In this document: positions 59,501-64,000 of the stretch, piece by piece | How the letters are laid out: every line of letters begins with the position of its first letter | Numbering within the stretch: position 1 is the stretch's first letter | From: Anisus vortex | Taxonomy: Eukaryota > Mollusca > Gastropoda > Planorbidae | Reading direction: 5' to 3' | Assembly: GCA_949126835.1 (NCBI GenBank) | Contig: OX421508.1 | Span: 15,640,272 to 15,704,271, forward strand | DNA length: 64,000 bases | Position numbers and translations under genes: made by a program | Notes under the pieces: model-generated | What the model was told of the DNA's origin: nothing | Databases searched by the model: none | The model's input: only the letters and a program-made list of their open reading frames with translations

Positions 59501-61178
59501 AAAACCAATATAATATGGAAATAAATCTACTCGTAACAATTGAAAGAAATATTCTTTTATTAACAGTTAAATTATACTTTTGGAGTGGCAATCTGTTGCT
59601 GTATCCATTGAAAGAAATATTCTTTTATTAACATTAACAGTTAAATTATACTTAGATTTGATGTAAAAAAAGTATGTTTTGCACTATAGTGCTAATAGCT
59701 AATCCCTTTTTTAATGTTGGGTCATTATTTTTTATTGTTATATTTACAAAAGTTGTTTTTTTAATTCTGATAATATTAACGTTCTTTATTTTCAAAATCT
59801 AATATAGCGTGCAGTTGAAATTAAAAGAATATAAGTGAATCAGATACATTCATGATATGTCACTTTTGTAGTATTAGGCTTCTATGTTTTCATGTGGGCT
59901 TAAATATATTTGTGCTTGGCCTATAATATTCAAAAAGTAGCAAATACATAAAGTAGGTACTCAAAACTGATTTTAATTTTTCAAGCTATTGAGTTGTTTT
60001 TTTTACCTTTAACAGAAAGACAAAATGATTCTAAGAACTTTCATACAAATTTATGACTGTATGTTAATTTTCAAGAAAGTTAAGACATTTCAAAATTTTA
60101 CAAGTGGGTTGGGTTACCTTTTGCCACCTCGCAAAGCCCCATTTTTAGAAGTCATTATCTCATAAAGTATTTTGGTTATGGCCAGGTTACTTTGTTTACT
60201 AACACACGTTTGTTGAGAAGAGACCATCCAATTCTTTTCGTGAATGTTTGAAAACTATAAAACTATTGATGTAAAAATTATTTTTCATACTTTTTACAGT
60301 TTTCTGATTGGTTTAAGGGAGACAAAAAACACAAATCTGACCTATTTTTAAACAATCACAGAAAATTACCTAATTTTAGTAGATGCTTATGTTATATATC
60401 AAATTGAAAGGCATTCAATGCTCTACAGAGACATAGTAAATTGACACTGTTTGGAATTATCAAAATTTTAATATTTAAATTGAAATAAAGTGTTCTAGCA
60501 AAAATGTTCTTTTTTTCGCCATTTATAAATATTTGTGAACATTTTACAAATCTTTGTATAAGTAAAAATATTGCATTATTTTAAAGTTTTTTTAAAGTAC
60601 ACAACTTGTATAGCAATAAATGCTACAAAATATATTATATAAGTAGGTATACGGACAATAATTGACACTCATGCGCCAATGTCTATTGTGCTTGAGTACA
60701 AATGGTTCTTTACTAATTACTATTGTTTTAAGTACCGGTATGCTGAAAGACAGAATTTATGTAATCAAGTCAAATTTCCATTTATTAGAATCAATAAAGT
60801 AATCTTATTTTATAAATTTGTACTTGGTTAAAAACTATTCTGCCAATATTTTATCAGTGTTTGACAATGCAAACACAAACTCCAGGCCCGTCCAGTAAGA
60901 AATAAGCAAGTAATAATTGAGAATTGTATAGCTTCGTTATTAATAACAATATATAATACTCAAAATGTCAGGAAAACAACTTATGGAGCATTGCATGAGA
61001 ACTGATTTACCTTATTCTATGCATTTTTATTTTAAGTAAAAGCAAAGGGGAAAACAGAAGAGAAATAAATGTAATTTATTATTAAATGTATTATTAACAG
61101 GTTGCAGAAAATCAAGAAGTATGTGTTTTGGAGGCCATGAAAATGCAAAACAGTTTAGTTAGTGCTAAAATTGCCAAG
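34680..61178 (+). CDS. PCCA: Propionyl-CoA carboxylase alpha subunit, 19 exons (both ends outside)
   Basis: Exons: 34680-34790, 34907-35023, 35118-35231, 36151-36204, 37093-37261, 37444-37522, 38096-38198, 40457-40551, 40718-40800, 41443-41654, 41817-41891, 41987-42131, 42269-42379, 43397-43499, 43598-43700, 44507-44605, 44708-44761, 45065-45205, 61101-61178. All have GT-AG borders and matching phases, total 2046 nt or 682 codons (human PCCA about 728). The product carboxylates enzyme-bound biotin using ATP and bicarbonate for propionyl-CoA carboxylation in mitochondria. Landmarks: [13 protein letters not shown] and GYGFLSEN (biotin carboxylase N-domain), [11 protein letters not shown] (ATP-grasp glycine loop), [11 protein letters not shown] (catalytic strand), and EAMKMQN (biotinyl-lysine, codon 61140-61142). 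The first exon (start and mitochondrial targeting peptide) was not found. The last ~20 residues should lie beyond 64000. PCCA is preferred over MCCC1 or PC from the GIKTVA, RHIEIQ and GMPSIGRLS context. Confidence 0.95.
35472..35547. repeat. (CT)n microsatellite
   Basis: A pure CT run of about 75 bp in the PCCA intron after the exon ending at 35231, immediately before a SINE. Confidence 0.95.
35565..35800 (+). mobile_element. tRNA-derived SINE (family A, copy 3)
   Basis: Head AAAGTAGACTGTGTGTG, GATTCC..CCCCATTGGTTTA, tRNA-like GCTGAGTGGTTAGCATA, then CTCGATTCCCCACTGATAG. Same organisation as the copies at 8115-8305 (minus) and 27636-27860. It lies in a PCCA intron. Confidence 0.65.
36238..36665 (-). 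pseudogene. hAT transposase C-terminal remnant
   Basis: The minus strand from about 36660 reads [20 protein letters not shown], a hAT C-terminal dimerisation signature. It continues toward 36238 with [16 protein letters not shown], presumably non-coding 3' sequence of the element. It is broken and lies in the PCCA intron between exons ending 36204 and starting 37093. It resembles the hAT remnant at 6520-7506 (shared YECETPFS). Confidence 0.65.
37093..38198 (+). other. PCCA: PCCA ATP-grasp exons
   Basis: Three exons (37093-37261, 37444-37522, 38096-38198) encode the central ATP-binding part of the biotin carboxylase domain: [36 protein letters not shown] and RHIEIQ. The glycine-rich loop is intact and no stop is present. 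The intron before the last of them holds the 17-copy 28-bp array. Confidence 0.9.
37589..38064. repeat. 28-bp minisatellite, 17 copies, next to PCCA acceptor
   Basis: Exactly 476 bp, or 17 units of 28 bp (GTGTAATTATAAACATTTAT plus TGTTTTTA), nearly identical; the last unit has one A-to-G change. Each junction reads TTGTTTTTAG, which looks like a 3' splice site. The array ends 32 bp before the exon at 38096. Confidence 0.95.
38602..39452. mobile_element. Candidate TIR element (AACTCATTC ends)
   Basis: TTAACTCATTCCGTGCC at the left and CACAGAATGAGTTGAG at the right form an inverted pair of about 13 bp. A palindrome CCACGATATATCGTGG lies just inside the left end. No coding frame. A TTAA target (piggyBac-like) is suggested on the left but reads TTGA on the right. 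Confidence 0.35.
40053..40405. mobile_element. Short hAT MITE (CAGGGCTGTG family) near PCCA exon
   Basis: 353 bp, with CAGGGCTGTGGAGTCG and CGACTCCACAGCCCTG ends and a perfect 8-bp target duplication ATTGTGAT (40045-40052 and 40406-40413). Same family as 25294-27511. It ends 43 bp before the duplicated target and acceptor region of the PCCA exon starting at 40457. Confidence 0.9.
42696..43205. mobile_element. 510-bp hAT-like MITE (second copy)
   Basis: CAGGGTTCGTACAG and CTGTATGAACCCTG ends, CTCCTGGAAA motifs inside, TATAT flanks (42691-42695 and 43206-43210). Closely similar to 28434-28933, with a small internal duplication of ACTCCTGGAAAACAAAAAGT. It lies in the PCCA intron before the exon at 43397. 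Confidence 0.85.
43903..43965. repeat. 22-bp triplicate repeat
   Basis: Three tandem copies of ACTTCAGCTCTTTATTGAAA plus CC in a PCCA intron. Confidence 0.85.
45213..45517. repeat. 61-bp repeat, five copies, at PCCA splice donor
   Basis: Exactly five units of 61 bp (start GATAAAATAGTTCTATTTCT), beginning seven bases after the exon end at 45205, so the first unit abuts the GTAAGA donor. Confidence 0.95.
45745..45833 (-). mobile_element. tRNA-like SINE used as the LTR-element target
   Basis: Minus strand reads CAATGGTTTGAGTTTGAATCC (B-box-like). The Gmr1-like array is inserted at its ATTG. The interrupted sequence resumes at 59539, where a second partial copy (TTGGAGTGGCAATCTGTTGC and onward) follows at about 59579. 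Confidence 0.45.
45834..46430 (-). repeat. LTR 1 (3' LTR of copy 1)
   Basis: 597 bp; on the minus strand begins TGTTACGAGT and ends CGTGACA. Preceded on that strand by the G-rich polypurine tract at 46431-46443. An AATAAA (plus-strand tttatt at 46080-46085) may serve as polyadenylation signal. Confidence 0.95.
46431..46443 (-). promoter_or_regulatory. Polypurine tract of copy 1
   Basis: On the minus strand AAGGGGGGGCGAG immediately precedes the LTR, the expected plus-strand primer site. The same sequence precedes LTR 2 at 52985-52997. Confidence 0.8.
46444..47293 (-). other. 3' non-coding spacer of copy 1
   Basis: About 850 bp of AT-rich DNA between the gag-pol stop and the polypurine tract. 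No envelope or other frame is recognised. The equivalent in copy 2 is 52998-53847. Confidence 0.7.
47294..52108 (-). CDS. Gag-pol polyprotein of Gmr1-like retrotransposon, copy 1 (open)
   Basis: One uninterrupted frame of 1604 codons. Order by approximate residue: N-terminal SAP-like helices (25-60), coiled coil (105-150), SCAN-like capsid (about 240-330), CCHC knuckle C-x2-C-x4-H-x4-C (381-394), protease DSGA (about 533), integrase zinc domain H..H..CHVC (758-798), integrase D829, D888, E924 with 35 residues between the last two, GPY module (about 1060), reverse transcriptase with YLDD (about 1338), RNase H with TVDACD and LTDHNP (1486-1557). Integrase preceding reverse transcriptase is the Gmr1 arrangement; most Ty3/gypsy elements have the reverse. 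Gag and pol share one frame without a visible shift. The start was chosen at the first ATG after the leader. It is not a host gene. Confidence 0.93.
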   Translation of the reverse strand: MAEANLTLEQLNIFAITSEQLTSMSLTQLKEMANSLGIDITEVTPVRSKLIQDIKDCLKRHGRMLEENTMNSEESVVLNVSETLKTDIDNHEFKMNGNELSADMKFQLEMRKLEIQVQLEGKRIEVQLKEKELEKERIASNERIELAKSRSSTHTIQETNNVELYKFKKHVPSMENIEIDEFFMVFERNSIDYKFPEDKKAVLLRSALTKGKALDVVLNLTPEECNDYELIKSRVLLSYVLTPEKYRKLYREYKKEPEVSHVDFLRLEKKYFDRWLRSKNVNKDYEKLYNLILMEDFTEKIRTDIKVHLADRGIEIAEQAAVKADEYVIIHPHSRYFQNDRTSLRTQNSNTERKLRSTDDKSKQKADKQENSSFVQKRITCTFCKKDGHIKENCWSLHKEKRPIKNKNNVVLSHIAVQTETHINKTAHKRIKAERKTSDVSHEEMAKHACPSCSKSEKVFEMKTEAIEHSSFNSKGSVTDEQSVNKTFTYGGSSVARNSVGRELPECMLSDVSEGYVSPIDNQARERKIKILRDSGADISLLLKNTVPTSKLTHTGQYALISTMAGTLTAPLHRIQLKCNYFTGSVIVGIVKKFPYRGISLLLGSDIAKNQVHPVLKETKDSVQCKNTENSVCVITRAMEKQQMTNESTKKPEPTPEIDLQATFMADVLGGHSSHTDQNNLSPRQLLILAQSKDPEIGKLKEEAKNEGELETMAAGYYLRDELLMRKWRGKENDDETCSEVHQIVVPNVYRKDILHMAHDSPYAGHLGIQKTFDRILPYFFWPGLRRDVTSFCRSCHVCQMVGKPNQTILVAPLRPIPAFSEPFSHIIIDCVGPLPKTKAGHQYLFTIMCSATRFPEAIPLRSINADKISDALIGFFTRYGLPKTVQSDQGSNFTSKLFRQVLERLGIRHAVSSAYHPQSQGALERYHQTLKNMLRTFCFEHNDDWDRGIPFALFATREAVQESLGFSPFELVFGHTVRGPLKLLQETWLSSTEDTGLLTYVENFKNRLYNALKVVRSNLLQAQDKMKVYYDVNARTRIFQPGDKVLMLTPLSGQPLSAKFTGPYEVMAKLSEVNYLVKTPDRRKSQRVCHINMLKPYITREEQKVVASVNTVIKVGNNSPEIEREVAESKLQNTKALKNLNEKLAHLPDCEQSAIRDLINENIHLFGDVPSRTSVVKHDVILNENTKAIKQHPYRSNPIQLECIHKEVHYMLDNDIITPSSSDWSSPCVLVPKADGSMRFCVDYRKVNKVTKTDSYPIPRIDDLIDQVSNAKFVTKIDLLTAYFQIPLTERAQEISSFVTPDGLYKFKVMPFGMVNAPSTFQRLINTITQDIPKCHAYLDDIVVFSDDFKSHLDQLHLLFTKLTHANLTINLTKSQFCHATIEYLGHMVGNGLVKPLNAKVKAIREFPVPETCKQLRSFLGMAGYYRRFCQNFSTIACPLTNLLKKNCTFKWSNECHQAFDKLKDVLSEAPVLVTPNYSKPFKITVDACDTGMGAVISQKGDDSLEHPISFYSQKFDKHQRNYSVIEKELLGLILALKHFDFYINGSPYPIDILTDHNPLVFLSRVKQNQRIIRWSLFLQAYNLNVLYLPGKQNVVADTLSRM
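52373..52381 (-). promoter_or_regulatory. Primer binding site of copy 1
   Basis: Minus-strand TGGGGGCTC lies six bases after the LTR end. Its complement GAGCCCCCA matches the 3' end of tRNA-Pro as recalled from retroviral primers. The match weakens after nine bases (AAGTCC follows), so the tRNA identity is tentative. Confidence 0.6.
52388..52984 (-). repeat. LTR 2 (shared central LTR)
   Basis: 597 bp. Acts as 5' LTR for copy 1 and 3' LTR for copy 2; no difference from LTRs 1 and 3 was noticed. Confidence 0.95.
52836..52860 (-). promoter_or_regulatory. Candidate LTR core promoter (TATA between CRE half-sites)
   Basis: Minus-strand TATAAAA (52843-52849) is flanked on each side by a TACGTCA half-site (plus-strand TGACGTA at 52836-52842 and 52854-52860). 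The same lies in LTR 3 at 59390-59414. Promoter function is inference. Confidence 0.45.
52985..52997 (-). promoter_or_regulatory. Polypurine tract of copy 2
   Basis: Minus-strand AAGGGGGGGCGAG adjoining LTR 2, identical to copy 1. Confidence 0.8.
53848..58662 (-). pseudogene. Gag-pol of copy 2, broken by one nonsense codon
   Basis: Corresponds base for base to copy 1 with an offset of 6554. The frame opens at 58662 and stops after 1520 codons at 54102-54100, where a glutamine codon has become TAA within RNase H (after FYSQKFDKH). The remaining 79-codon tail (54087-53848) is open in the same frame. Capsid, knuckle, protease, integrase and reverse transcriptase are otherwise the same as copy 1. 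This single difference separates the copies at protein level. Confidence 0.93.
58927..58935 (-). promoter_or_regulatory. Primer binding site of copy 2
   Basis: Identical to the copy 1 site; minus-strand TGGGGGCTC six bases from LTR 3. Confidence 0.6.
58942..59538 (-). repeat. LTR 3 (5' LTR of copy 2)
   Basis: 597 bp, ends at the ATTG target duplication (59539-59542). Confidence 0.95.
59539..61100. other. Remainder of PCCA intron, non-coding
   Basis: AT-rich. It begins with a local duplication: GAAAGAAATATTCTTTTATT occurs at about 59542 and again near 59610, each followed by ACAGTTAAATTATACTT. The rest has no recognisable gene or element before the acceptor at 61100. Confidence 0.6.
61101..61178 (+). 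other. PCCA: PCCA biotin-attachment exon
   Basis: 26 codons reading [20 protein letters not shown] and onward, flanked by AACAG and GTAAAT. AMKM is the canonical biotinylation motif recognised by holocarboxylase synthetase. The preceding exon (45065-45205) supplies the first half of the biotinyl domain ([17 protein letters not shown]), so a 15.9-kb intron splits this domain. Confidence 0.95.
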
Positions 61179-61367
61179 GTAAATGAACATTTCCTTATGC
61201 TTATTTGTTCTTATTTTGTTATAATCCATCATGTATTATTTTTCGTCAGTCATTTCACAATCGCCTAAGTCATTTTTTCATGTTTTGAGAAAAACTATTT
61301 TAAAAAACAACTGAATAACATCTGTATTTCTGTTATGTCACTTTGGTTCATTTTGTAAAAAAAAACA

Positions 61368-61615
61368 ACCTGTTTTCTGATTGGTTTAAGATATAGGTGA
61401 TTTGTTTTCTGATTGGTTTAAGATATAGGTGATTTGTTTTCTGATTGGTTTAAGATATAGGTGATTTGTTTTCTGATTGGTTTAAGATATAGGTGATTTG
61501 TTTTCTGATTGGTTTAAGATATAGGTGATTTGTTTTCTGATTGGTTTAAGATATAGGTGATTTGTTTTCTGATTGGTTTAAGATATAGGTGATTTGTTTT
61601 CTGATTGGTTTAAGA
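61368..61615. repeat. 32-bp minisatellite
   Basis: About 7.7 copies of a 32-bp unit (core TTTTCTGATTGGTTTAAGAT) in the intron after the biotin exon. A single related copy is at about 60300. The array ends abruptly at the hAT terminus at 61616. Confidence 0.9.
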
Positions 61616-64000
61616 CAGGGGTCTCCAAACTTTTCAGCCCGAGGGCCGCATTAACTATCAAACAGCAGCCCGCGGGCCAACTACACACTCGAGATCCCCC
61701 CCCCCCCCCAAAAAAAAAAGAATCAAAACATGGATGTTGTTTTTAATTATTTATGTAATATTACTGTATTCCGTTATTATTTAATAACACATTAGTGCAC
61801 TACACTTGAACACCTGTATTAGTGGGAATGGTGAAATTGTTTCCAGGATGCCAAAATAGCAGACATTTCTGGCTTTAAATTTAATGTCCCTAACATCAAC
61901 ATTGACCTGAGATTATCATCGGACAAGTTTGTTCTCAAATAGTTCCTTACGTATTTCATTCTTGAAAATATTTGTTCACACGGGTATGTTGTTCCAAAGA
62001 TTGAAATGTATCTTGATGCATACTTTTTGACATTAGGAAAGTCTTCCTTGTGGCAAAACCTGGTAAAAACCCATCAGTCCTTCTTTGAAATTATCCCTAA
62101 GGAGCTCATTTGCTTGCAACGCAGTGACCTCCAGCTGCAGTTCATCTGGGCAACTGACCACGCCTACTTCAAATGGGTTTTGAAACAGTCTCAGAAACCC
62201 GATTCTGAAACTGAGCTGGACGTCTTTGATGATCTCGCATGCAAATGTCCCAAATGACATGGGGAACTCAGCTGTTGCTTCAGCCATGTACTGTTTGAAA
62301 GTGCGTCAAGTTGTTGGCCTGAACTTGTTCTAAAAACAAGACAAATTTGGACCTGAAGGCCTTTACGTGGGTGCATAGATCAGAAACTATTTTACTCTCA
62401 CCTTGTAGTTTTAGGTTCAGAAAATTTTAATGACTAGTTATGTCTGCAGCAAAGGCCTATTTCCATGCCCACACTTATTCAAACAGTTATAGCTGTGGCT
62501 TGCCTTTACTTTCCAAGAACTCACCTTTTTCCTTTCTTAACTTAAATACTCTGCTCAGAACTTTCTCACAACTTAGCCATCTTACTGCTGCGTAATACGG
62601 TCAATCTTTCAATTCTGTGTCTGTATCTTTCAACATGTCTCTGAACTGTCTTTGACTGAGCCCACGTGACCTTATTAAATTGACTATCTTAACCACAGGA
62701 TTCAGTTCACTGCTATTTGCCATGTATTTAGCACACAAAGCTTGCTGGGGAATCATACAATGCAGGAACGTTGTTTGTGGAATTATTTTTTTCCATTCCA
62801 CATCTGCTTCCAAGCCTTTCTTTATGCCACTCATGTTCTTTCCCCCATTAACAGTCAGGCAACTGAGGTAAGTCCAGTCCAAGTTATAATCAGTAAATGT
62901 TTTTTTCAATTCACTAAATATATCGTCTCCGGTAACAGTGTCATACATGCTGTTTAGGGAAACCAGCTCTTGTGTTATGTTCATATCTTTATCCACATTT
63001 CTAATGAAGTCAAGCATTTGAGAGGTGGAACAGCTGTCCAGCGATTCATCCATTTGAATTGAAAAATTGCGAAACTTGCTTGCGTTTGATTCACAATATT
63101 TTCACCCATACCTGCAACACGGCGGGCATTTATATTTTCACCCAAAGCTACATTTTTAAATTGTTTTGATTTTTCTGGGCAAAGTTCTTCAGCCACCTCC
63201 AACAAACATTCCTTCACTACTTCACCATCTGTAAACGGTTTGCCATTTTTAGCCCGGCCGTAAGCAACTTTATAACTGGCCTTAGTTATTCGTTTTCATT
63301 TGAGGATTTACTGAACAATGTCCTCTGAGATGTGAGTGGATTTTGTAATTTAGCTAATTTTTCTGCACAGCCTTCACCCTTCAAATGTACATATTTCTCC
63401 TGATGTTTGCTTTGATGATGTCGGCGCAGGTTGTATTATTTCATCACAGCCACAGTTTCGTTGGAAATCACACACAATGCTTTCTCGCCGGATCTGATGA
63501 AGAAGTATTTCATACTCAATTATTCTTGAAATTGCCGACATTCATCGACTGGCAAAATGTGATCAAAATAATATCAAGTCTTGATCAAGCAGCAAACCTT
63601 TTAGTACTCCTACACTAAAATTTCAGTAAGGCCAAGTTGTGCTCTTAAAAAAATACAAGTTATAATAAACATGGTCTCTGTGACCTATTTATCCCCCCCC
63701 CCCTTTTTTTTTTGTTTTATCAACTGCATCCACTCGCACCTTTCCCCTTTCCCACCTCTTGTTTGTTGTTGCAAATACAATAGATCTAATTAAAAAAACA
63801 AAATACCAATGAATTATTGTTTTATTCTTGGAAACAAATGTCTTTGTTAATATATTTTCGAAATCTATTTAATTAGTAGGCCAACAATGCTTCGCGCCCA
63901 TGGCTAATTTCATTGGTGCAACGAAGGAGTTATGTTACTATGTAACTTAGGCGGAAATTTACCTAAATCTACAGCGCGGAAATTTTAGACCGCTCTTAAT
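61616..64000 (-). mobile_element. hAT element running off the right edge
   Basis: The left terminus CAGGGGTCTCCAAACTTTT is a classic hAT end with GAGGGCCGC and GCGGGCCAA just inside. The matching right terminus is not seen before 64000. The interior carries a broken hAT transposase on the minus strand. It lies in the last PCCA intron seen. Confidence 0.7.
61850..63620 (-). pseudogene. hAT transposase (GTF2IRD2/ZBED-like), broken
   Basis: Minus-strand blocks in order: BED-finger-like NLRRHHQSKHQEKYVHLKGE near 63430, then LEVAEELCPEKSKQF (63217-62981), the catalytic core with DESLDSCSTSQML, VNGGKNMSG and TTFLHCMIPQQAL (63053-62601), LGHLHARSS-region remnants, a MSFGTFACEII segment (62287-62033), and the C-terminal TTYPCEQIFSRMKYVRNYL signature near 61960. 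Several frame changes break it. The family is recognised from these hAT motifs. It is antisense to PCCA. Confidence 0.75.

Larger units (their letters stand above)
45834..59538 (-). mobile_element. Tandem Gmr1-like Ty3/gypsy array: two copies, three LTRs
   Basis: Layout is LTR, internal, LTR, internal, LTR with period 6554 bp and the central LTR shared. LTRs at 45834-46430, 52388-52984 and 58942-59538 are each 597 bp, start TG and end CA on the coding (minus) strand, and look identical by eye. One target duplication ATTG flanks the whole array (45830-45833 and 59539-59542). It lies in the 15.9-kb PCCA intron, antisense to the gene. No envelope-like frame is present, so this is a retrotransposon organisation. 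Confidence 0.95.

Noticed and set aside
62006..62257. Plus-strand 83-codon frame
   Set aside because: Antisense shadow of the hAT transposase remnant on the minus strand.

Overview
The window is animal nuclear DNA: AT-rich, with short GT-AG exons in long introns and dense, mostly decayed transposons and minisatellites. The repeat mix (Gmr1-type Ty3/gypsy element, several hAT families, CR1/L2-like LINE remains, tRNA-derived SINEs, frequent TAGGCCTA) suggests a lophotrochozoan invertebrate, perhaps a mollusc. The species cannot be fixed from sequence alone. There is no prokaryotic gene, operon or CRISPR array.

Two host genes were reconstructed exon by exon and point away from each other. MED4 (Mediator subunit 4) lies on the minus strand, from its start codon at 13718 through five phase-matched exons to 4905; its last exon should lie left of the window. 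PCCA (mitochondrial propionyl-CoA carboxylase, biotin-bearing alpha subunit) lies on the plus strand, with 19 phase-matched exons from 34680 to 61178 (682 codons). Its first exon was not found and its final exon should lie right of the window.

Layout: 63-4482 is a decayed TIR DNA transposon carrying a DUF7869-like transposase-type gene, probably in the last MED4 intron. 4905-13718 is MED4, with a 53-bp minisatellite, a dead hAT copy, a SINE and several TIR elements in its introns. 14665-19460 is a 4.8-kb CA-rich minisatellite. 19460-28000 is a nest of foldback, hAT and SINE insertions. 28040-31945 is a dead LINE in which two different minisatellites have grown and into which a MITE has inserted. 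31945-34680 is unique AT-rich DNA, a second LINE scrap and a 52-bp minisatellite. 34680-61178 is PCCA. From 61616 a hAT element runs off the right edge.

The most striking feature is in the 15.9-kb PCCA intron that splits the biotinyl domain. It holds two head-to-tail copies of an LTR retrotransposon (period exactly 6554 bp, three 597-bp LTRs, one ATTG target duplication around the whole array), antisense to PCCA. Its single gag-pol frame runs capsid, zinc knuckle, protease, integrase, reverse transcriptase, RNase H. Integrase upstream of reverse transcriptase is the unusual Gmr1 order. One copy is open throughout; the other differs by one nonsense change.

The second item of interest is the left-hand TIR transposon, whose subterminal regions carry a repeated CACGGTTA-type motif on both strands and whose coding region belongs to a poorly characterised family.
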